DNA of 64,000 nucleotides from Pyrenula massariospora (GCA_021030905.1 JAGFMI010000014.1:496001-560000); one strand, 5' to 3'. Positions 33,901-45,839 are shown, counted from the first letter of the stretch. The notes: generated from the sequence alone by a model not told the origin. Made by a program: numbers and translations.

Positions 33901-35227
33901 TTGGCAAAAGCGCAAGGGAAGGATCCCACGGATACTAAACTAACTAACCCATCGACCCAAAAAAAACCTTAAAACCGCCGTTATGAAGGATTCCACCCCA
34001 AAACACCCCATCGGGGCCAGCGCAACCCCAACAAGCAATACCCACCATACCCACCTAGTCCTCGCACATAGTAGCCTCCCTTCTACTTCACAGTACTAGT
34101 ACACCGTTGGTGACACAAAAGCGCATCGCGGGAAGGATCCACATCCCAATCTGCACGTAAACGTCAAACGAAAAGCCCCTCCCCTTCCCCTCCCCCATCC
34201 CTCCCTCCTTCCATTAACAGTACCTTACCTTACCTCAACCAACCCAGCCCCGCTTGCCCACATGGTCGGTCGGTCAGCCTCACTGTACAGCACCGTATGC
34301 ATCCCACCACCTTAAGTCCGCAACACCACACACTCGACCCAACCAGACCGGACCCCCCAAGTTAACAGCACGTTCCAACTGACTGACCGAACGAACGCGC
34401 GGCCGCCCGCAGCCTGCCTAGCTTACTTAACCCAGCTTAGCTGAGCGAGCGGAGCGGCGCGCTCTGGAAAGGTACTACGTATAGTAATCGAAAAAAGACG
34501 AAGAACCCCCCAAACCTAAGCGTCTCAGGTATAGTATATCACGGCGCCGAGCTGGCCGCTTAGAAATGCGAAATCGGGCGGGCACGAGCACGACGCGCCG
34601 ATGGGGGCGGGAAGAGGGGGCTTCTAACTCAGCATGGTCTAATGGTACGATCTACCAGGTAGTTAGTTAGCGGCTTTCTGTCGCGTGCGTGCGTGCGTGC
34701 GTGTGGTGCTTTTACGTTGAACGTCAAGCTATCATGTACCCTTGTCCTTGCTGCGATTTGGATTTAGATTTTTGGTTTTTGGGGGAAAGGAGGGGGAAGG
34801 GGGGGGGGGGGTTCGGGTGGAACCGCGATGTACTACTACGCTATACGCGCGAAGGGGTTTTGAAGGGATGGTATGATCAGGACTGCGATTAGGGGAATGG
34901 TTGGGTTGTTCAGGGTGCTGGAAGCTGGACTGGATTGGATATGCGCAAGTGTTTCATATTCACGGACTGGGTCTCCTGAGACTGTAACAAGGGAGGGATA
35001 TAACACTAACGCCGGAAAAATGCTATTCAACCCTTTGACAACTCCCAACAGCCTGTCCCGTAGATGCTTCCCCATCCCCTGGTCATGCGTTGAACATGGC
35101 AAATTCCATGTCGCTATGGTCCCGTATACCGCTGTTGATGATGCCCATAGCCCATCCGATACCATCCCTAACCCCAGTCCTTGAGTAACCCCCAGACGCC
35201 CCAAAAGAAAAACAAACCCTGTTTCAT
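30939..35227. other. Large gene-free interval, about 4.3 kb
   Basis: No ORF here has family motifs or believable splicing. The best single ORF, 31667-32032 (+, 121 codons), is Trp-rich and matches nothing I know. The part from 33.9 to 34.9 kb is C-rich and then G-rich, with simple repeats and a 13-base G run at 34799-34811. Such stretches often flank regulator genes, and the C2H2 gene at 35.2-36.7 kb ends here. A noncoding transcript is possible but not visible from sequence. Confidence 0.45.
34684..34704 (+). repeat. (CGTG)n microsatellite
   Basis: About five perfect CGTG units in the C/G-rich part of the gene-free interval. A simple repeat; alternating purine-pyrimidine DNA of this type can adopt Z-form, but no function is implied. 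Confidence 0.85.
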
Positions 35228-36658
35228 CTACCGCCGAACCTTCTGATGAATCCTCTTGACATGGTCCTGCATATTATCCACCCGACTAAACACCTTCCCA
35301 CACCTCTCCTCCTCCCCGGCCGCATTCCTCCCCACCCACGTACACCGCACCTGCGGGTTGTGCTTGGCCTCGTGCCGCGTGCGGTCCTTCTTGCTGCTGA
35401 ACCCCCGGGGCGGGCCGTCGGAGGCCAGCGCCTCGGCTTCGGACGACGGGCAACCCTGGCGCCGGCAGTAGAAGCGTTTCTCGTGCCGGTGGTAGTGTTT
35501 GCGAAGGTCGCAGCCCCGGGTGAAGACGGTGCGGGAGGTGCAGCCTGGAAAGGCGCAGCGCCAGCTGTTGGAGTTGCCTGGAATGGGGCGGCCGTAGGGC
35601 TCGAGGGTTGAGGTGGAGCTGCGCGAGGGAGTGGTTGTTGTTTGGTGGGCGGTTTGAATTGATGAGGTAGAGGGTGCTAAGGATGGATTAGGCGATGTGG
35701 ATGCGGATCTAGAGGACTGGGAGGTTGACGATTGGTAGTTTGTTGACGGCGCAACGTTGCGGTTTTGGAGAGGGCTCATTGAGTAAGTTCTTGTAGTCTG
35801 AGCATGTTGGTCGTAGGGTTGGGCAATGGAAGTGCTATATTGATTGCTGTAGGAAGAATCGGATCTTGACTTCTGGCTATCCGATGTGGAGGTTGAGGCG
35901 TAGTTCGATTGAAATCCAGGAAAGAAATTAGTAGAATTTGGTTGCAGTTGAGAATATGCAGCATTTTGTCCTTGGAAAAATGGCTCCGGTACCCAATTGT
36001 GGACGGCTGTATACATGTCATTCTGAGAGTAGGCTGGCAACTGGTAATATGGGGTGTTCGAGTTAGAGAGTGCATTTCTTGTTGCCTGAGATTCTGGGTA
36101 ATTGAAGTTGCCGTGCCTCGTATTGGCCGACTGCTGGTATGCTATCCCTGGAGGCCTTGACATTCTTGCAGGATCTACCTGGGCTCGACTCGATACAGAT
36201 CCAAGACCGAGCGCTTGATGATCGATAGCAGATCGTTCGAAGCTAGGAAAAGCCGCTTGCATGGCTTCAGGGCCAAATATTTCGATTAGTTGAGGATCCA
36301 ATGTGGTATTGTTATCTAGATTCTCTGAAACTGTCGAGACCCCAGGTTCTATAGCGAAGCTGGTATCGTAGTTGTCCGGAGAAAATGACTCTGGAGGTGA
36401 AAGATCGCTCGTATCAATGGGTTGAGCTACTTCATAAGAATAGGGAATAGGTACGATATGAATGCCGTCAGCCGAAGCACTAGGCTCAGCGGGGACATAG
36501 GCTCCAAGGAGGTCTACATCACTTAAAAGGTAAGGGTGTTTAGGGCTAAGGAAGGCATAGAACGAGGTGTCAAGCCCCCCCTGGTCAATTTCTTGAGCCA
36601 TGTTTTTAGGGCTGACGCTGCTTGGCATTTTTGTAGCGTTGTCGGACGATTCGTCCAC
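35228..36658 (-). CDS. C2H2 zinc-finger transcription factor
   Basis: 476 residues, single exon. The N-terminal 350 residues are a low-complexity, Ser/Gln/Asn/Tyr-rich region with acidic patches (DTSDLSPPESFSPDNYDTSF), consistent with an activation domain. The C-terminal 110 residues hold three zinc-finger units: CAFPGC...FTRGCDLRKHYHRH; CRRQGC...FSSKKDRTRHEAKH, with a long insertion between Cys pair and His pair; and CTWVG...RCGKVFSRVDNMQDHVKRIH. This arrangement is widespread in filamentous-fungal regulators of unknown target. Likely nuclear. The ATG at 36658 gives MDESSDNATK; a second ATG ten codons on is also possible. Neighbouring intervals are long on the 3' side. No intron is required and the fingers are intact. 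Confidence 0.85.
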   Translation of the reverse strand: MDESSDNATKMPSSVSPKNMAQEIDQGGLDTSFYAFLSPKHPYLLSDVDLLGAYVPAEPSASADGIHIVPIPYSYEVAQPIDTSDLSPPESFSPDNYDTSFAIEPGVSTVSENLDNNTTLDPQLIEIFGPEAMQAAFPSFERSAIDHQALGLGSVSSRAQVDPARMSRPPGIAYQQSANTRHGNFNYPESQATRNALSNSNTPYYQLPAYSQNDMYTAVHNWVPEPFFQGQNAAYSQLQPNSTNFFPGFQSNYASTSTSDSQKSRSDSSYSNQYSTSIAQPYDQHAQTTRTYSMSPLQNRNVAPSTNYQSSTSQSSRSASTSPNPSLAPSTSSIQTAHQTTTTPSRSSTSTLEPYGRPIPGNSNSWRCAFPGCTSRTVFTRGCDLRKHYHRHEKRFYCRRQGCPSSEAEALASDGPPRGFSSKKDRTRHEAKHNPQVRCTWVGRNAAGEEERCGKVFSRVDNMQDHVKRIHQKVRR

Positions 36659-36895
36659 GATGAGTCAGATCGTTTCGATGATTGGTGGAAAGTCCCAGAT
36701 TGTTGATTTGCTCTCGTCTGGAGAGTCTTAAGGTGTGAGATCGATGCAAAATTCTGTAGTCAAGGGTACGTCGCCCCTACGATCGCACAAATGCTGGTAG
36801 TTATTTGGTAAAAGCGTTGGTATGCCAAGATACTTTTTTCAGCTTTGTACTGGAATAAAATCTCGTTTTTAGGCGTAGAGAGGCGCTGTAGTAGG

Positions 36896-37783
36896 TCATG
36901 GGTGCTCGAGGGAGATGCTGAGAATTTCAAGATCGCCGACTCCTTTCAGCATGCGAATGAAATTCCTTTGACTTTGCAATGGGATCAAGAGGAGTTTCGG
37001 TCTGCTAGAAAGAAGTAACAGGTCGAGAACATTAGGTCTCCAATGCTGCAAATTCAAATCCGTGTTCTTGACACAATTCACCTGACGATGAGCAAGTGGC
37101 CATGGGAGCATTCCTGCTTCGAGGCCGTTGCATCCCATCCACTCTGGGCTAAGCAGACCAAAATAGCATGCGCAGTTGATCACTGTCCGGGAGAAGTGAA
37201 AATGCCCACTGCATGCCTCTTTCGACAATAAAGTGTTGATACCATCGACGGTTGCAGTGAAGTCGACTGCGTCCTCCGTCTCAGCCACATATTGGTGGCT
37301 GGGATGGATAATTTTGCTATTGATGTGGAAGCTATTCTTAGGATTCATGCAGCAGCGAATATCGTGCATTTGCTTATTCCATAGAATTGAGGGCTTCTCA
37401 GTAGAGCTTTCGTGGTCCACAGTCATCACGGACGCTTTCGTCACCATAGATCGAAGACGAAAGTTATATGCGACCGGTGGGATACGCGATCGGAGATATG
37501 TCATCAAGACGTGTTCTGTCCTGCGAGCCGAATGGCCGCAGGGCGGTCGAGGTTTCGCCATGGTCGAGATCTCTGACGCCAAGTCTCGATTTGCATATTT
37601 GTCCGCGGACTGGATCGTTAGGCCACCAATAGGGCCGAAATAGTTGGGAAGCCCATCCATTGGCATCTCATCGTTTTTGTTTGCCTTATTTTGAAGGAAG
37701 TTTCTGCAGTATTCTCTGCTGACAGAGGTGTTGGACCTAAAGCTGTGAGCATAAGGGCTTGGTACGGTGGTGTGGCAAGGCAT
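36896..37783 (-). CDS. Orphan hypothetical protein
   Basis: 295 residues in one uninterrupted frame from ATG at 37783, on the same strand as the C2H2 gene. Composition is moderately protein-like: SARRTEHVLMTYLRSRIPPV, NFRLRSMVTKASVMTVDHES and a Leu-rich LDLLLLSSRPKLLLIPL near the end. I recognise no domain, signal peptide or clear membrane helix, and several Cys and His residues are scattered without a finger pattern. It could be a lineage-specific gene or a long chance ORF. The reverse strand also carries ORFs in this stretch. Expression or orthologues would be needed to accept it. Confidence 0.35.
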   Translation of the reverse strand: MPCHTTVPSPYAHSFRSNTSVSREYCRNFLQNKANKNDEMPMDGLPNYFGPIGGLTIQSADKYANRDLASEISTMAKPRPPCGHSARRTEHVLMTYLRSRIPPVAYNFRLRSMVTKASVMTVDHESSTEKPSILWNKQMHDIRCCMNPKNSFHINSKIIHPSHQYVAETEDAVDFTATVDGINTLLSKEACSGHFHFSRTVINCACYFGLLSPEWMGCNGLEAGMLPWPLAHRQVNCVKNTDLNLQHWRPNVLDLLLLSSRPKLLLIPLQSQRNFIRMLKGVGDLEILSISLEHP

Positions 37784-39784
37784 ACCTTGAATGGTCTACC
37801 TCTCTATTGTTAGTCCAAGGAACAGGCGATTTCTTCCGGAGTCGTTTTTGTGTCTCGAGGATTTCCATTGATCTCAATGCATGAGATGATCTGAAACGTG
37901 AAGCTTCTGTGAAAGCCTGGTCTCTAGGGCGCTATTTTGGCCTACTATGACAGTAAAAGTAGTCGAGACGAGAGCAGCGTAAGATGGTATTATACTCAAT
38001 GATTGTCAAAGATCAGGTGGTAAAGTATTCGTGGAGCTTTGAGAAGTCAATGAGAGGAATCCCAAAGTGGCCTTTTCAACAGCTACAATAGATGCCAAGA
38101 AACATGAGTCAAGTCCGTGCACGGGAGGCCTTAAGCTTGTTGCTCCCACGATGTCTTGGCATTGGAAAATATGTGGGGGCTGCCCTCGGTTTCGTAGATC
38201 AGGTAGTCATTTTATGTTCTCAGGAAGTATTTCACTCCTTCTTCAACTTCGACTTAAGGCGCTTGATATTGGCGTCCTGTACTCTATCCAGGCAACAGGC
38301 GCTCGTTGGTGCATGGAGCTTGACGCTGGAAACTTATCATTCGCTTGTCGGGAAGTAGCAAAATAACGTTCTCAGATTATCAGAACGAAAACATATGGAT
38401 GCACGCTTTCCATGCCTAGTGAGGGAATAGATGCGTCACACCCGATGCCTTTCATTGAAGCGGCACATCCAGATATCTATTAATTGAACATGATCTAGTA
38501 TATTCCGACTCATCGAGATCCCCTCGAAACTCGCGATATTGTGCGTCCACGGCTTACCACCCGGTCTGAATACCAGGTCCAACGACGCCAGTCACAGCTG
38601 CACCGCGTACCACATCGCCGCCTTTCGCCCCTCTTTCAGCGCCCGGATCTGGGGCTCCTTTCCCTTAGCCACAATGCCCCAGACACGCTTATTCGGCGCA
38701 TTGTACGAAATTAGCCAATTGCGCATATATGCGAAGGTATTGCCCAGCGTGGCTGGACAGTTGCCGGGCCTTCATTCATAGCACAGAAAGGGCACTCTCG
38801 GCAGAGTACATCGACAGATCCCGAGATCAACCTGGTGATTTGCTGTCCGTTTCCGTTGTGCGACGAGGTGGGAGCTAGGCCTTACCATGGTGGGAAAAAC
38901 TCTGGAAATGTAGCATTGTAAGCGATGATAGGGAGGTTAGTTGCGAGAAAGGGGTTAAAATTTTCCCATCTGTGTATTATCCTCTTAGACATCTTAGTTT
39001 AGTAGGATGAGGTTAAGGATATTAAAAGGTCACTGGTAGATGTCAAAAACGAGAGAGAAAGAGAACCGTTGATACGCGGTATCGTGAAAGAGACGACGGC
39101 CTGACATTCCTTTCCATAGATCCGGAGATTGGATTCACTATACAAAGGTATTTAGTGATAGTCTCTTACAAAGTTCTTAGATTTTGTCGAGGCGATGGGG
39201 CTCAAATCAAAAAGTCATAGCAGGAAAATTTGACGGCAAGGAAAGATCTTTCGCCACAAGTAGTCAGCTCGATTTGTGGATCGCGTCCACAGACTCATAA
39301 TCTAATATCTTAAAGTTCGGAAAAAGAATAGGTTCGTGGTTGTTTGGACTGATGTGAAAAAGGCCGAAAAATGGCCAGGGGTGAGAATCCTGCTGGTTGA
39401 GTAACTTAAATCAAGCACGCACCTTCTTTTAAAGCCACGCCACTATTGGACCGTCTGTCACCGCAAAGGATTACGACGTTTGCTTAAAGACGGATATGAG
39501 GATATAAAGCCATTAAAATCCGGAAACAATTTTCTTAATGGCGACAATCATCCGGACGGCAACTGGGGGGTCAAAAAGGGTTCATTTATTCTGCATTTCT
39601 ACTTTTGTGTAACATTTCTCATGCCAAGTACCTACCTACCCTCGTAAAAATCGTATTGTTTATAAGCAAACGAGGCGGTCGATGTGGCAAGTGGAGATCA
39701 ACCGAACAGTCGGTAGTACCACATTACATCCTCAGCTCATGCGCTCCCAAATGAGTATGTCTCACCATTGATCAAAAACCAAAT
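37784..39784. other. Gene-free interval, about 2 kb
   Basis: Short overlapping ORFs only. The part from 38.9 to 39.7 kb appears AT-rich. No terminal repeats, transposase fragments or RNA genes noticed. Confidence 0.45.
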
Positions 39785-40733
39785 ATGCATAGGCTCACGG
39801 AATTATCTCATAGCGGCCCCAAGCAAGCCCGCATCGACTCTCAAGCAGCTGCCTTAGTCACCCTCATGGGGGTTACCTCTTCCTTGCTCCCCTCGACTCC
39901 CAGGCCTCCACATTTCCAAAGCCGTCGATGTCGGCTGCAGCACAGGGATCGCCACCGTCCAACTAGCCCACCGATTCCCCTCCGCACAAGTCTACAGCTT
40001 CGACATCTCTCCCATCCCCGATGCCGTGCGCCAAATCGCCCGGCCAAATGCCTCATGGGTCAAAGGTGACGTGTTGGACGTCCCACTCGACTCTCCCGCC
40101 GAACCACTTCCCTCATCCCCCTTCTCCTCCGTCCAACAAATCCAATCGATCTTCCACCCCAACACCCTCTCCTACATCTTCGGCCGCATGCTCTTCCTCG
40201 GCATCACCAACTGGCCCCGCTACTTCTCCCTCGCCGCCCGCGCCCTCCACCCCGGCGCCCTCATCGAGCACCAAGACGTCAACTGGGACTTCCACCTCCC
40301 CTCCTCCTGGGAGCGTGCCCCACCTATCAGCGCCTCCTGGCCCGAGCACCGCGCCCTCGCCTCCGCCTTCACCAATCGCGGCTTTTCCACCACCTCGGGC
40401 TCCCAGGCGCCGGCGCTCATTTGCGACGCGGGGTTGGAGGTGTTGAGCGTCCGCACGTTCAAGTGGTCGTATGTGACCGGGGAAGGGACGCCGCCGGAGG
40501 GCGTGAAGTTGAGCGAGTACGTGCAGGCCGGGTTCGTGCCGCTGTTTCCGGAGATTTTGAGGAAGATGGTTGGGGGGGGTGAGGTGGAGGGGTTTATGGG
40601 GCAGTGTTTGAGGGATGCTAGTGATCCGGAGATGAAGGAGATGAGCTAGAGGTATGTGGTTACGGTGGAGAGGAAGTCGGGGGGTGGAGGGGCTTGGAGA
40701 TCATCCGGACCAGTTAGTCATTACAGGAGTTAG
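39785..40733 (+). pseudogene. Disrupted SAM-dependent methyltransferase (UbiE/LaeA-like)
   Basis: The core frame runs from about 39912 to a TAG at 40647-40649. It encodes motif I (AVDVGCSTGIATVQLAHRFP), then YSFDISPIP, VKGDVLDVPL, NRM-like FGRMLFLGITNWPRYFSLAA and the post-I AARALHPGALIEHQD. This is a class I methyltransferase of the kind seen in fungal secondary metabolism. Two faults are visible. The expected N-terminal helix (KQARIDSQAAALVTLMG) lies in a different frame at about 39828-39878, and no GT-AG intron I can find makes the frames meet. After the TAG, the same frame continues with RYVVTVERKS, the usual last strand of this fold, so the stop looks premature. An alternative start (MRSQM, intron from 39755) would restore a frame but drop the helix. 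The rest of the core appears unmutated, so decay may be recent. Confidence 0.6.
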
Positions 40734-41474
40734 ATATGGCTTAACTGAACAGAGAAGGTTAGAAGATTAGATCTGGCAAGGTTTAACCATCACCTCCGGA
40801 CGTAGGGCCTAGAATGCGGAAGCCATCCTGGCAATAGCCTTCCCAGGGGAAAACAGGCCGTAGAAGGTAACTGCTGTCTCCTAACCTTCTGGCTTAGGCG
40901 CAAACTTCCGCCCAGGACAAAAATAACGGTCGCCTTTAGGCGACGAAAATGATATCTGGAGAAGTTGTGTATTCAGCTTTCAGATCCGAACAAGACGGGC
41001 CTAGCGGATTGCTGGTAGACAACCCGATCACTGTCTTAGGCTTGGTCGACTGAACAGAGAACAAAGCCGGAGTCACAGGATTGGGAACTCTCTTGATGGT
41101 TAGAAATGGATATGGCTTTAGTACTTAGCCTGCCGGGATAACAGTATTGGTATCGTGACCTTTGGTAAGGGTTTCAGCATCTGTATCAAGGCATTTAAAT
41201 CGCACAGGAAAAGTGGCCGGAAAAACGGAGAGGAGAAGGCAGAGTGCGAAAATGTTGACGTAGTGTAAGGAAAAGATAAGGCGACAAGTTGTGGAAAAAG
41301 TGAAGAATATTATCTATCATTTCTGCAATTGATTCTGGGAACGATAAAGCGTATGACTTTTGATTAGGTGACCATACCGGCGTACGGGAGGATTGCTCGA
41401 TAATGCCATCTCAGATACGAGATAACTCAATTCTCATCTCACAGGCGCCTGGAAGGTGATCTGGTCAAGTCCTA
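40734..41474. other. Gene-free interval, about 740 bp
   Basis: No supportable ORF, RNA gene or repeat. It contains the 3' flanks of the disrupted methyltransferase and the fasciclin gene, which converge. Confidence 0.5.
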
Positions 41475-43022
41475 TTAAGAATGTTCCTCGCCCCTAAGCT
41501 CCGCCGGAGAAATTGGCGAGGGTCGTTTCTTGGAAGCTATTTGCCAACCAGGGGCTGGATATGCATCTGGAAGCTGAGGAATGCTCTGCAGGGATGGAAG
41601 CTCATGTATTAGTGGCGATAACGTTGCGTTTGTTTCCGTCTGGTGTCCTGGCTGAGCCTTCGAGGTTGCAGATAGTTCCGGTTTTGATTCGTAAGTGGGA
41701 GGGGGGCCATTAAGGTGAGACAATTCTGCCTTTCTCTTGCGCCCTCTTTTCCGATAGTAGAATATTAATGTAATTGCGACGAGGAAGAGTGCAAATGAGC
41801 TGCCGAGTACAATACCAGCGATGGAACCTTTCGAGAGGGAGTTATCTGGATGATTGTGTGGGATGGTGAGAGGTAAGGGTCTCGCAGAAGTGTTGTTGAG
41901 ATCAAGAAAGCTGTCGAGGATGTGGAACGTTCCAGAAGCTACTAGCCAATCCGGGCTAGTTATTTTTGCCGCATTTGCATATATCGAGCCATCTTCTTGG
42001 ATGGTGATCGTGATAGGGGTTCCTTGTATAGTTTTGTAGGAAGACTGATTCTTGAACATAGTGGAGTAGTCAACAGAGCCTCGTATCAAGTGGTACGTGA
42101 AAAAGTCTACTTGTTGTTGATGTGTCAAGGTAGCGAGGTGTGAGTAATTAGCTTTTAAATTCTCGTTATTTGGCACGAAACTTCATCAATTGTCAGTGTA
42201 CCTTTTCGCAACGGAACATGTTTGCCAGACTCACGATGTAACTTCACCAGACTGGAAAAGTTCAGTAAATAGCGAAGCGGAGGAGGCGTCAAGGAGGCCT
42301 TGTAAACTAAGGGCACCAGTCAAGAAGCTCAGATTTGCCTCTGTGACGGCTTGTTCTATGGCAGGAGGAATAAAGAGGACTGTATCAATAATATGGATGA
42401 CCCCGCCGGCATAATAGATATCCTAGGATAACGAGAGATTAGTGGCGTCATATGTTAAATTTTAACTAGCATTTCAAGCAATGTAGGCTTGTCTTAAGTT
42501 CCAAACGCGCCGATGGTGGCCTCACAGAAGTTAAAATTCTCGATATTGTCTTATTACCCGAGTAGATGAGCCCGGATGATATCTCCACTCTTTGGCCGCC
42601 TGTTACATTGGAATAAATCGGATCGGTCAAGTGACTTGGGATAAACTGCGACGGCCCCTGTAAGAGAGCCGCCGCGTGGATACCTTGAAGTACATGATAT
42701 TCAAGTGCTGCTCTTGTTGCCGAATCATTGCTGGCAGCGGCGGCGGAGAAAGCATCGGTTCCTGTGAAGGCGCTGTTGGTGGGTGCTAGGACTAGGCAAG
42801 GTGTTAGCGACACGGAGGCCTTGGAGTTTACTGTACGCAACTTGTAACATTCCCGGCAGAAACATTTCCAAGCAGGCCTGGATATTTGGAGAGTATTGAC
42901 GTAAACTTTGTCAACGTGAGTTGTTGAGACAAGGCTGTAGATACATTCTGAACCTGTGTTGAGACGAGAAGTACCCAACAACAGAGCGTGAGTACAAGCA
43001 CATGGAGGAATGTCATTCTCAT
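41475..43022 (-). CDS. Fasciclin (FAS1) two-domain single-pass membrane protein
   Basis: Exons 43022-42842, 42791-42526, 42422-42235 and 42180-41475 give 446 residues. The introns are 50 nt (GTTGCG..CCTAG), 103 nt (GTGAGG..CCTAG) and 54 nt (GTGAGT..GAAG). Joins restore FAS1 core strands: GNVTILAPTNSAF, ISRILTSDIYYAGGVIHIID and EVTSFVPNNENL. FAS1 domains mediate cell-surface adhesion and cell-wall contact. Signal peptide at residues 1-21 (FLHVLVLTLCCWVLL). The first FAS1 runs to about residue 165, ending at GGVIHIIDTVLFIPP; the second ends at SGTFHILDSFLDL. Then come a short stalk, a transmembrane helix (SIAGIVLGSSFALFLVAITL), a basic stop-transfer KRGRKRK and a cytosolic Pro-rich tail with PPPTY. 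Several N-glycosylation sequons sit in the ectodomain. Intact and probably functional. Confidence 0.88.
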
Positions 43023-45839
43023 GTAGCAGCACCTATGTTAGTACTTTCCGGTGATCAAGACAAGACGAAGAACGTTGACCGAGGCAGAGCAAAATCGCAA
43101 ATGGATCTGGTTCGAAGATCAGAGGACACTGCCTGTTGGGGGGGGGGGGGTGCTTGTGCCACGCCAAGGGCCAATAAAGCTGAATTCTTATCAGCTGCGC
43201 CGACTTCGCTTGAATTGAGAGATTGCTGGCAGTCAAGTCTAGCTAACAGCCTGATCTCACTCTTCTGAGCTGTTCACGGTCCTACCTTGAAGCGCCATCT
43301 GCTTCCCTGAAGGTGGGTGAATGACCTATTAGCAGTTGTATCTATGCTGGGTTCTACTTTTTGCGGCCATTCATGCAGCTCAAAGTTTGGAACACCTTTT
43401 TTGGTTAAGCCTTGGTAAATTTGACCCATCAAGACGCTCGGCAGGGGTCCTAAATGTGCCCCTTCAACGATGGTGGACCGTACTATGCGAGGCTGAGATG
43501 CAGCATGGATTGAGGGGCCGTTCCCATACCCTGCTATGTCTTGGCAAGTGATTGTCTGGAAGAAATCACATGATCTAAAGGGCACGTGATATGTCGCAAA
43601 TACTGGATCCACATAACATCATGTGGTTTCTCATGTGATGAGTCGCGCGAGAATGGTACATAAAATTCCATGGGACTCTACGGGACGACACAGTATGGAG
43701 GTCCATTTCCATATGCGGGCCCTGTTGGGACTCTGACGCTCGGTGTAAGCCGCGCCAGCAAGCCCCCGTGCATCACTCCTAAAGTCCTTGAAAAAGGTGG
43801 ATTCTTGAGACAGAAGCCCAATACGTGTGTCAAGCAATTCTGTGTGCCTGTTCTTAGCGCACTGAGAGGCTCCAAGCTTTTTTCTTTTCAGGACTACTAC
43901 GAAGCATATAGAGTGTGTACAGAAATGATCGTTCGCGGTATTTTGTCGTTTCCTTAGCAATGATCGCCTTGGTGAGATGTGTAAGTCTTATCCTGCTCCT
44001 TCAAGGTTTAGAGCTCATGTTAAGCTGAAAGGGAAGAGGACACTTGCTTCCGCAGAAACCAGCTTAAGATCGTCCAGAGAATCTTGCAGTGGAATAGCAC
44101 GTTGCTATAGCAACCTGCGTCCCGTGTACAAGTCCGCATAGTAGTCCCGATTGGGAAACACACTAGCGACCACGTTTGGTATACACCTCGGTGCACTGGG
44201 ATGCCTCGCAGGATGAGGCGTTGACTTTCTTTTGGCGGCTGCGCTAAAAAAAAGCCCCTTTCCTCGTTTGGAGCTGCAGAGGAGCTGAGAACATCCCATC
44301 GAGGTCTTGTTCCGAGTTCACCTTTCTGATAGTTTATAGTAAAGAAAGTAGGCCATTATCAATTGTGATTAAAAACCATTAAGAGATTCGATAAGATCTT
44401 GAATCAATGAAGCTCTTATCGAGCCATTTGACCGACGTTAAAGGTCTTTATTGTTCGGAATCATTTCTTGGTGAGGGTGAAATGTCGATGATTATCTGCC
44501 CGGAGCATTCATTCTCACAGAAAAAGAAGAAATTCGAGATGACTAATAGTGGAAGAAGGAGTCTCGTACGAGAGAGTTGAAGAAAGGTCTTCCTCAAAGC
44601 TGCCGCAGCTGGATCAGGTTGTGATTGATAGCAATGGCGCCTAAGCGGCGAGGGCTGCAATCTCATGGTCAGGTGGCTAAACGTCGGCAGATCTCTGTCT
44701 CCAGATTTTGCGAGCCTTCTCTGGTCAAATTTTGCTTCAGATCTCTTGAACTCATCTACATCTAGGTCGGATATATCTTCAACTTTTCTTAGTTTACCCG
44801 GATCATACTGAGAGTCTTAAATTGGTCAGGTATATTGATAGAAGGTTCGATGTAGCCGAGAAACATTGTGGGAAGATTTGCTTCGTTCTAGACTTTCTTT
44901 TTCGCAACGCTTTCGAATCTATCATATACTAATTATGAAATCGTCTGCTAGAATGTTAGAAGCATCCTCCAGAGCTCACGGACTCTTGAAAAATAAACAA
45001 GGCACATATGTCCTCCGTTGAGAAGGTGAGGAGCGCTCGTGCGAGCCAATCCCGGAAGAAAGTTCTCCACGACTTTGATCGAGGCAGTTTGGACCATTGA
45101 TGGCAAAGCATGTTTTTCTAAGATAAGACACACCTATCATGATTTCAAAAGACTGGCACGCCATCCAAGTTCGTACGTCAGGCATGAGCTACTAGTTAGT
45201 GGATGCATGCGGCAGAGGAGCAATTTCCGAACCGCCACGGGAGGCATGAGATATTTCCTCCGTAAGCTATTCGAGTCCCTCTATCTTTATGACATGCTTT
45301 TTCTGGCTTCCTCTCGGTAATCAAGCTTGTAAGCCCCATACCTCATTGTAAATCTCTCCATATGGCTGCCTCCCTTTCCCTATAAATAAAGCAAATTGCA
45401 TTTGAATCTGGACCCCCTCGGTGATCGTATTCTGTCCGTGCCGACCTATTAATGTCGCCAGATGCCGTCAATGCAACACCTATGTTTCAACCGGGCCTCC
45501 TTGAATGTCGGAAATCACTCTTGAAGCAACATGTTGGGTTCGATACTCGAGAATCTAAACGCTAGCGCGGACGCATTGTCATTTTCTCAGTAAGATGAAA
45601 TTTCTCGTGTTGGCGATTATTCATCTCAATGGTTACGAGATGCTCGGGGCTCAGGAGTCAAAATTACCTTGCCTGAAAGAACTTCCACCACTTTGCCGAC
45701 CTTGCGACAATTCTGCCAAGCCTCATGCCAAGATCACATCACCACCAAGGCGCTGCGTTAAACTTCCAGTGTCGCAAAATTATCCACACCTATCAAACTT
45801 TTCCATTCTCCAAACGTTCAGCTTGGCCTCTCCATCAAT
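43023..45839. other. Gene-free interval, about 2.8 kb
   Basis: A 13-base G run lies at 43138-43150. Several 60-110-codon ORFs overlap without coherent composition. A TATAAATA box at 45381-45388 precedes the orphan gene at 45.8 kb. The middle (44.3-45.0 kb) is AT-rich. Nothing resembling a transposon end was seen. Confidence 0.45.
43566..43640 (+). promoter_or_regulatory. Cluster of CANRTGA-like motifs upstream of the fasciclin gene
   Basis: Within 75 bp occur TCACATGAT, CACGTGAT, CATGTGG and TCATGTGATG. These resemble E-box (bHLH) sites and lie about 550 bp upstream of the fasciclin start on the opposite strand. Clustering is visible; regulatory use is inference. Confidence 0.3.

Noticed and set aside
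34631-34665. TGGTCTAATGGTACGATCT, resembling a tRNA D-arm.
   Set aside because: No anticodon arm, T-arm or pairing acceptor follows within 80 bp.
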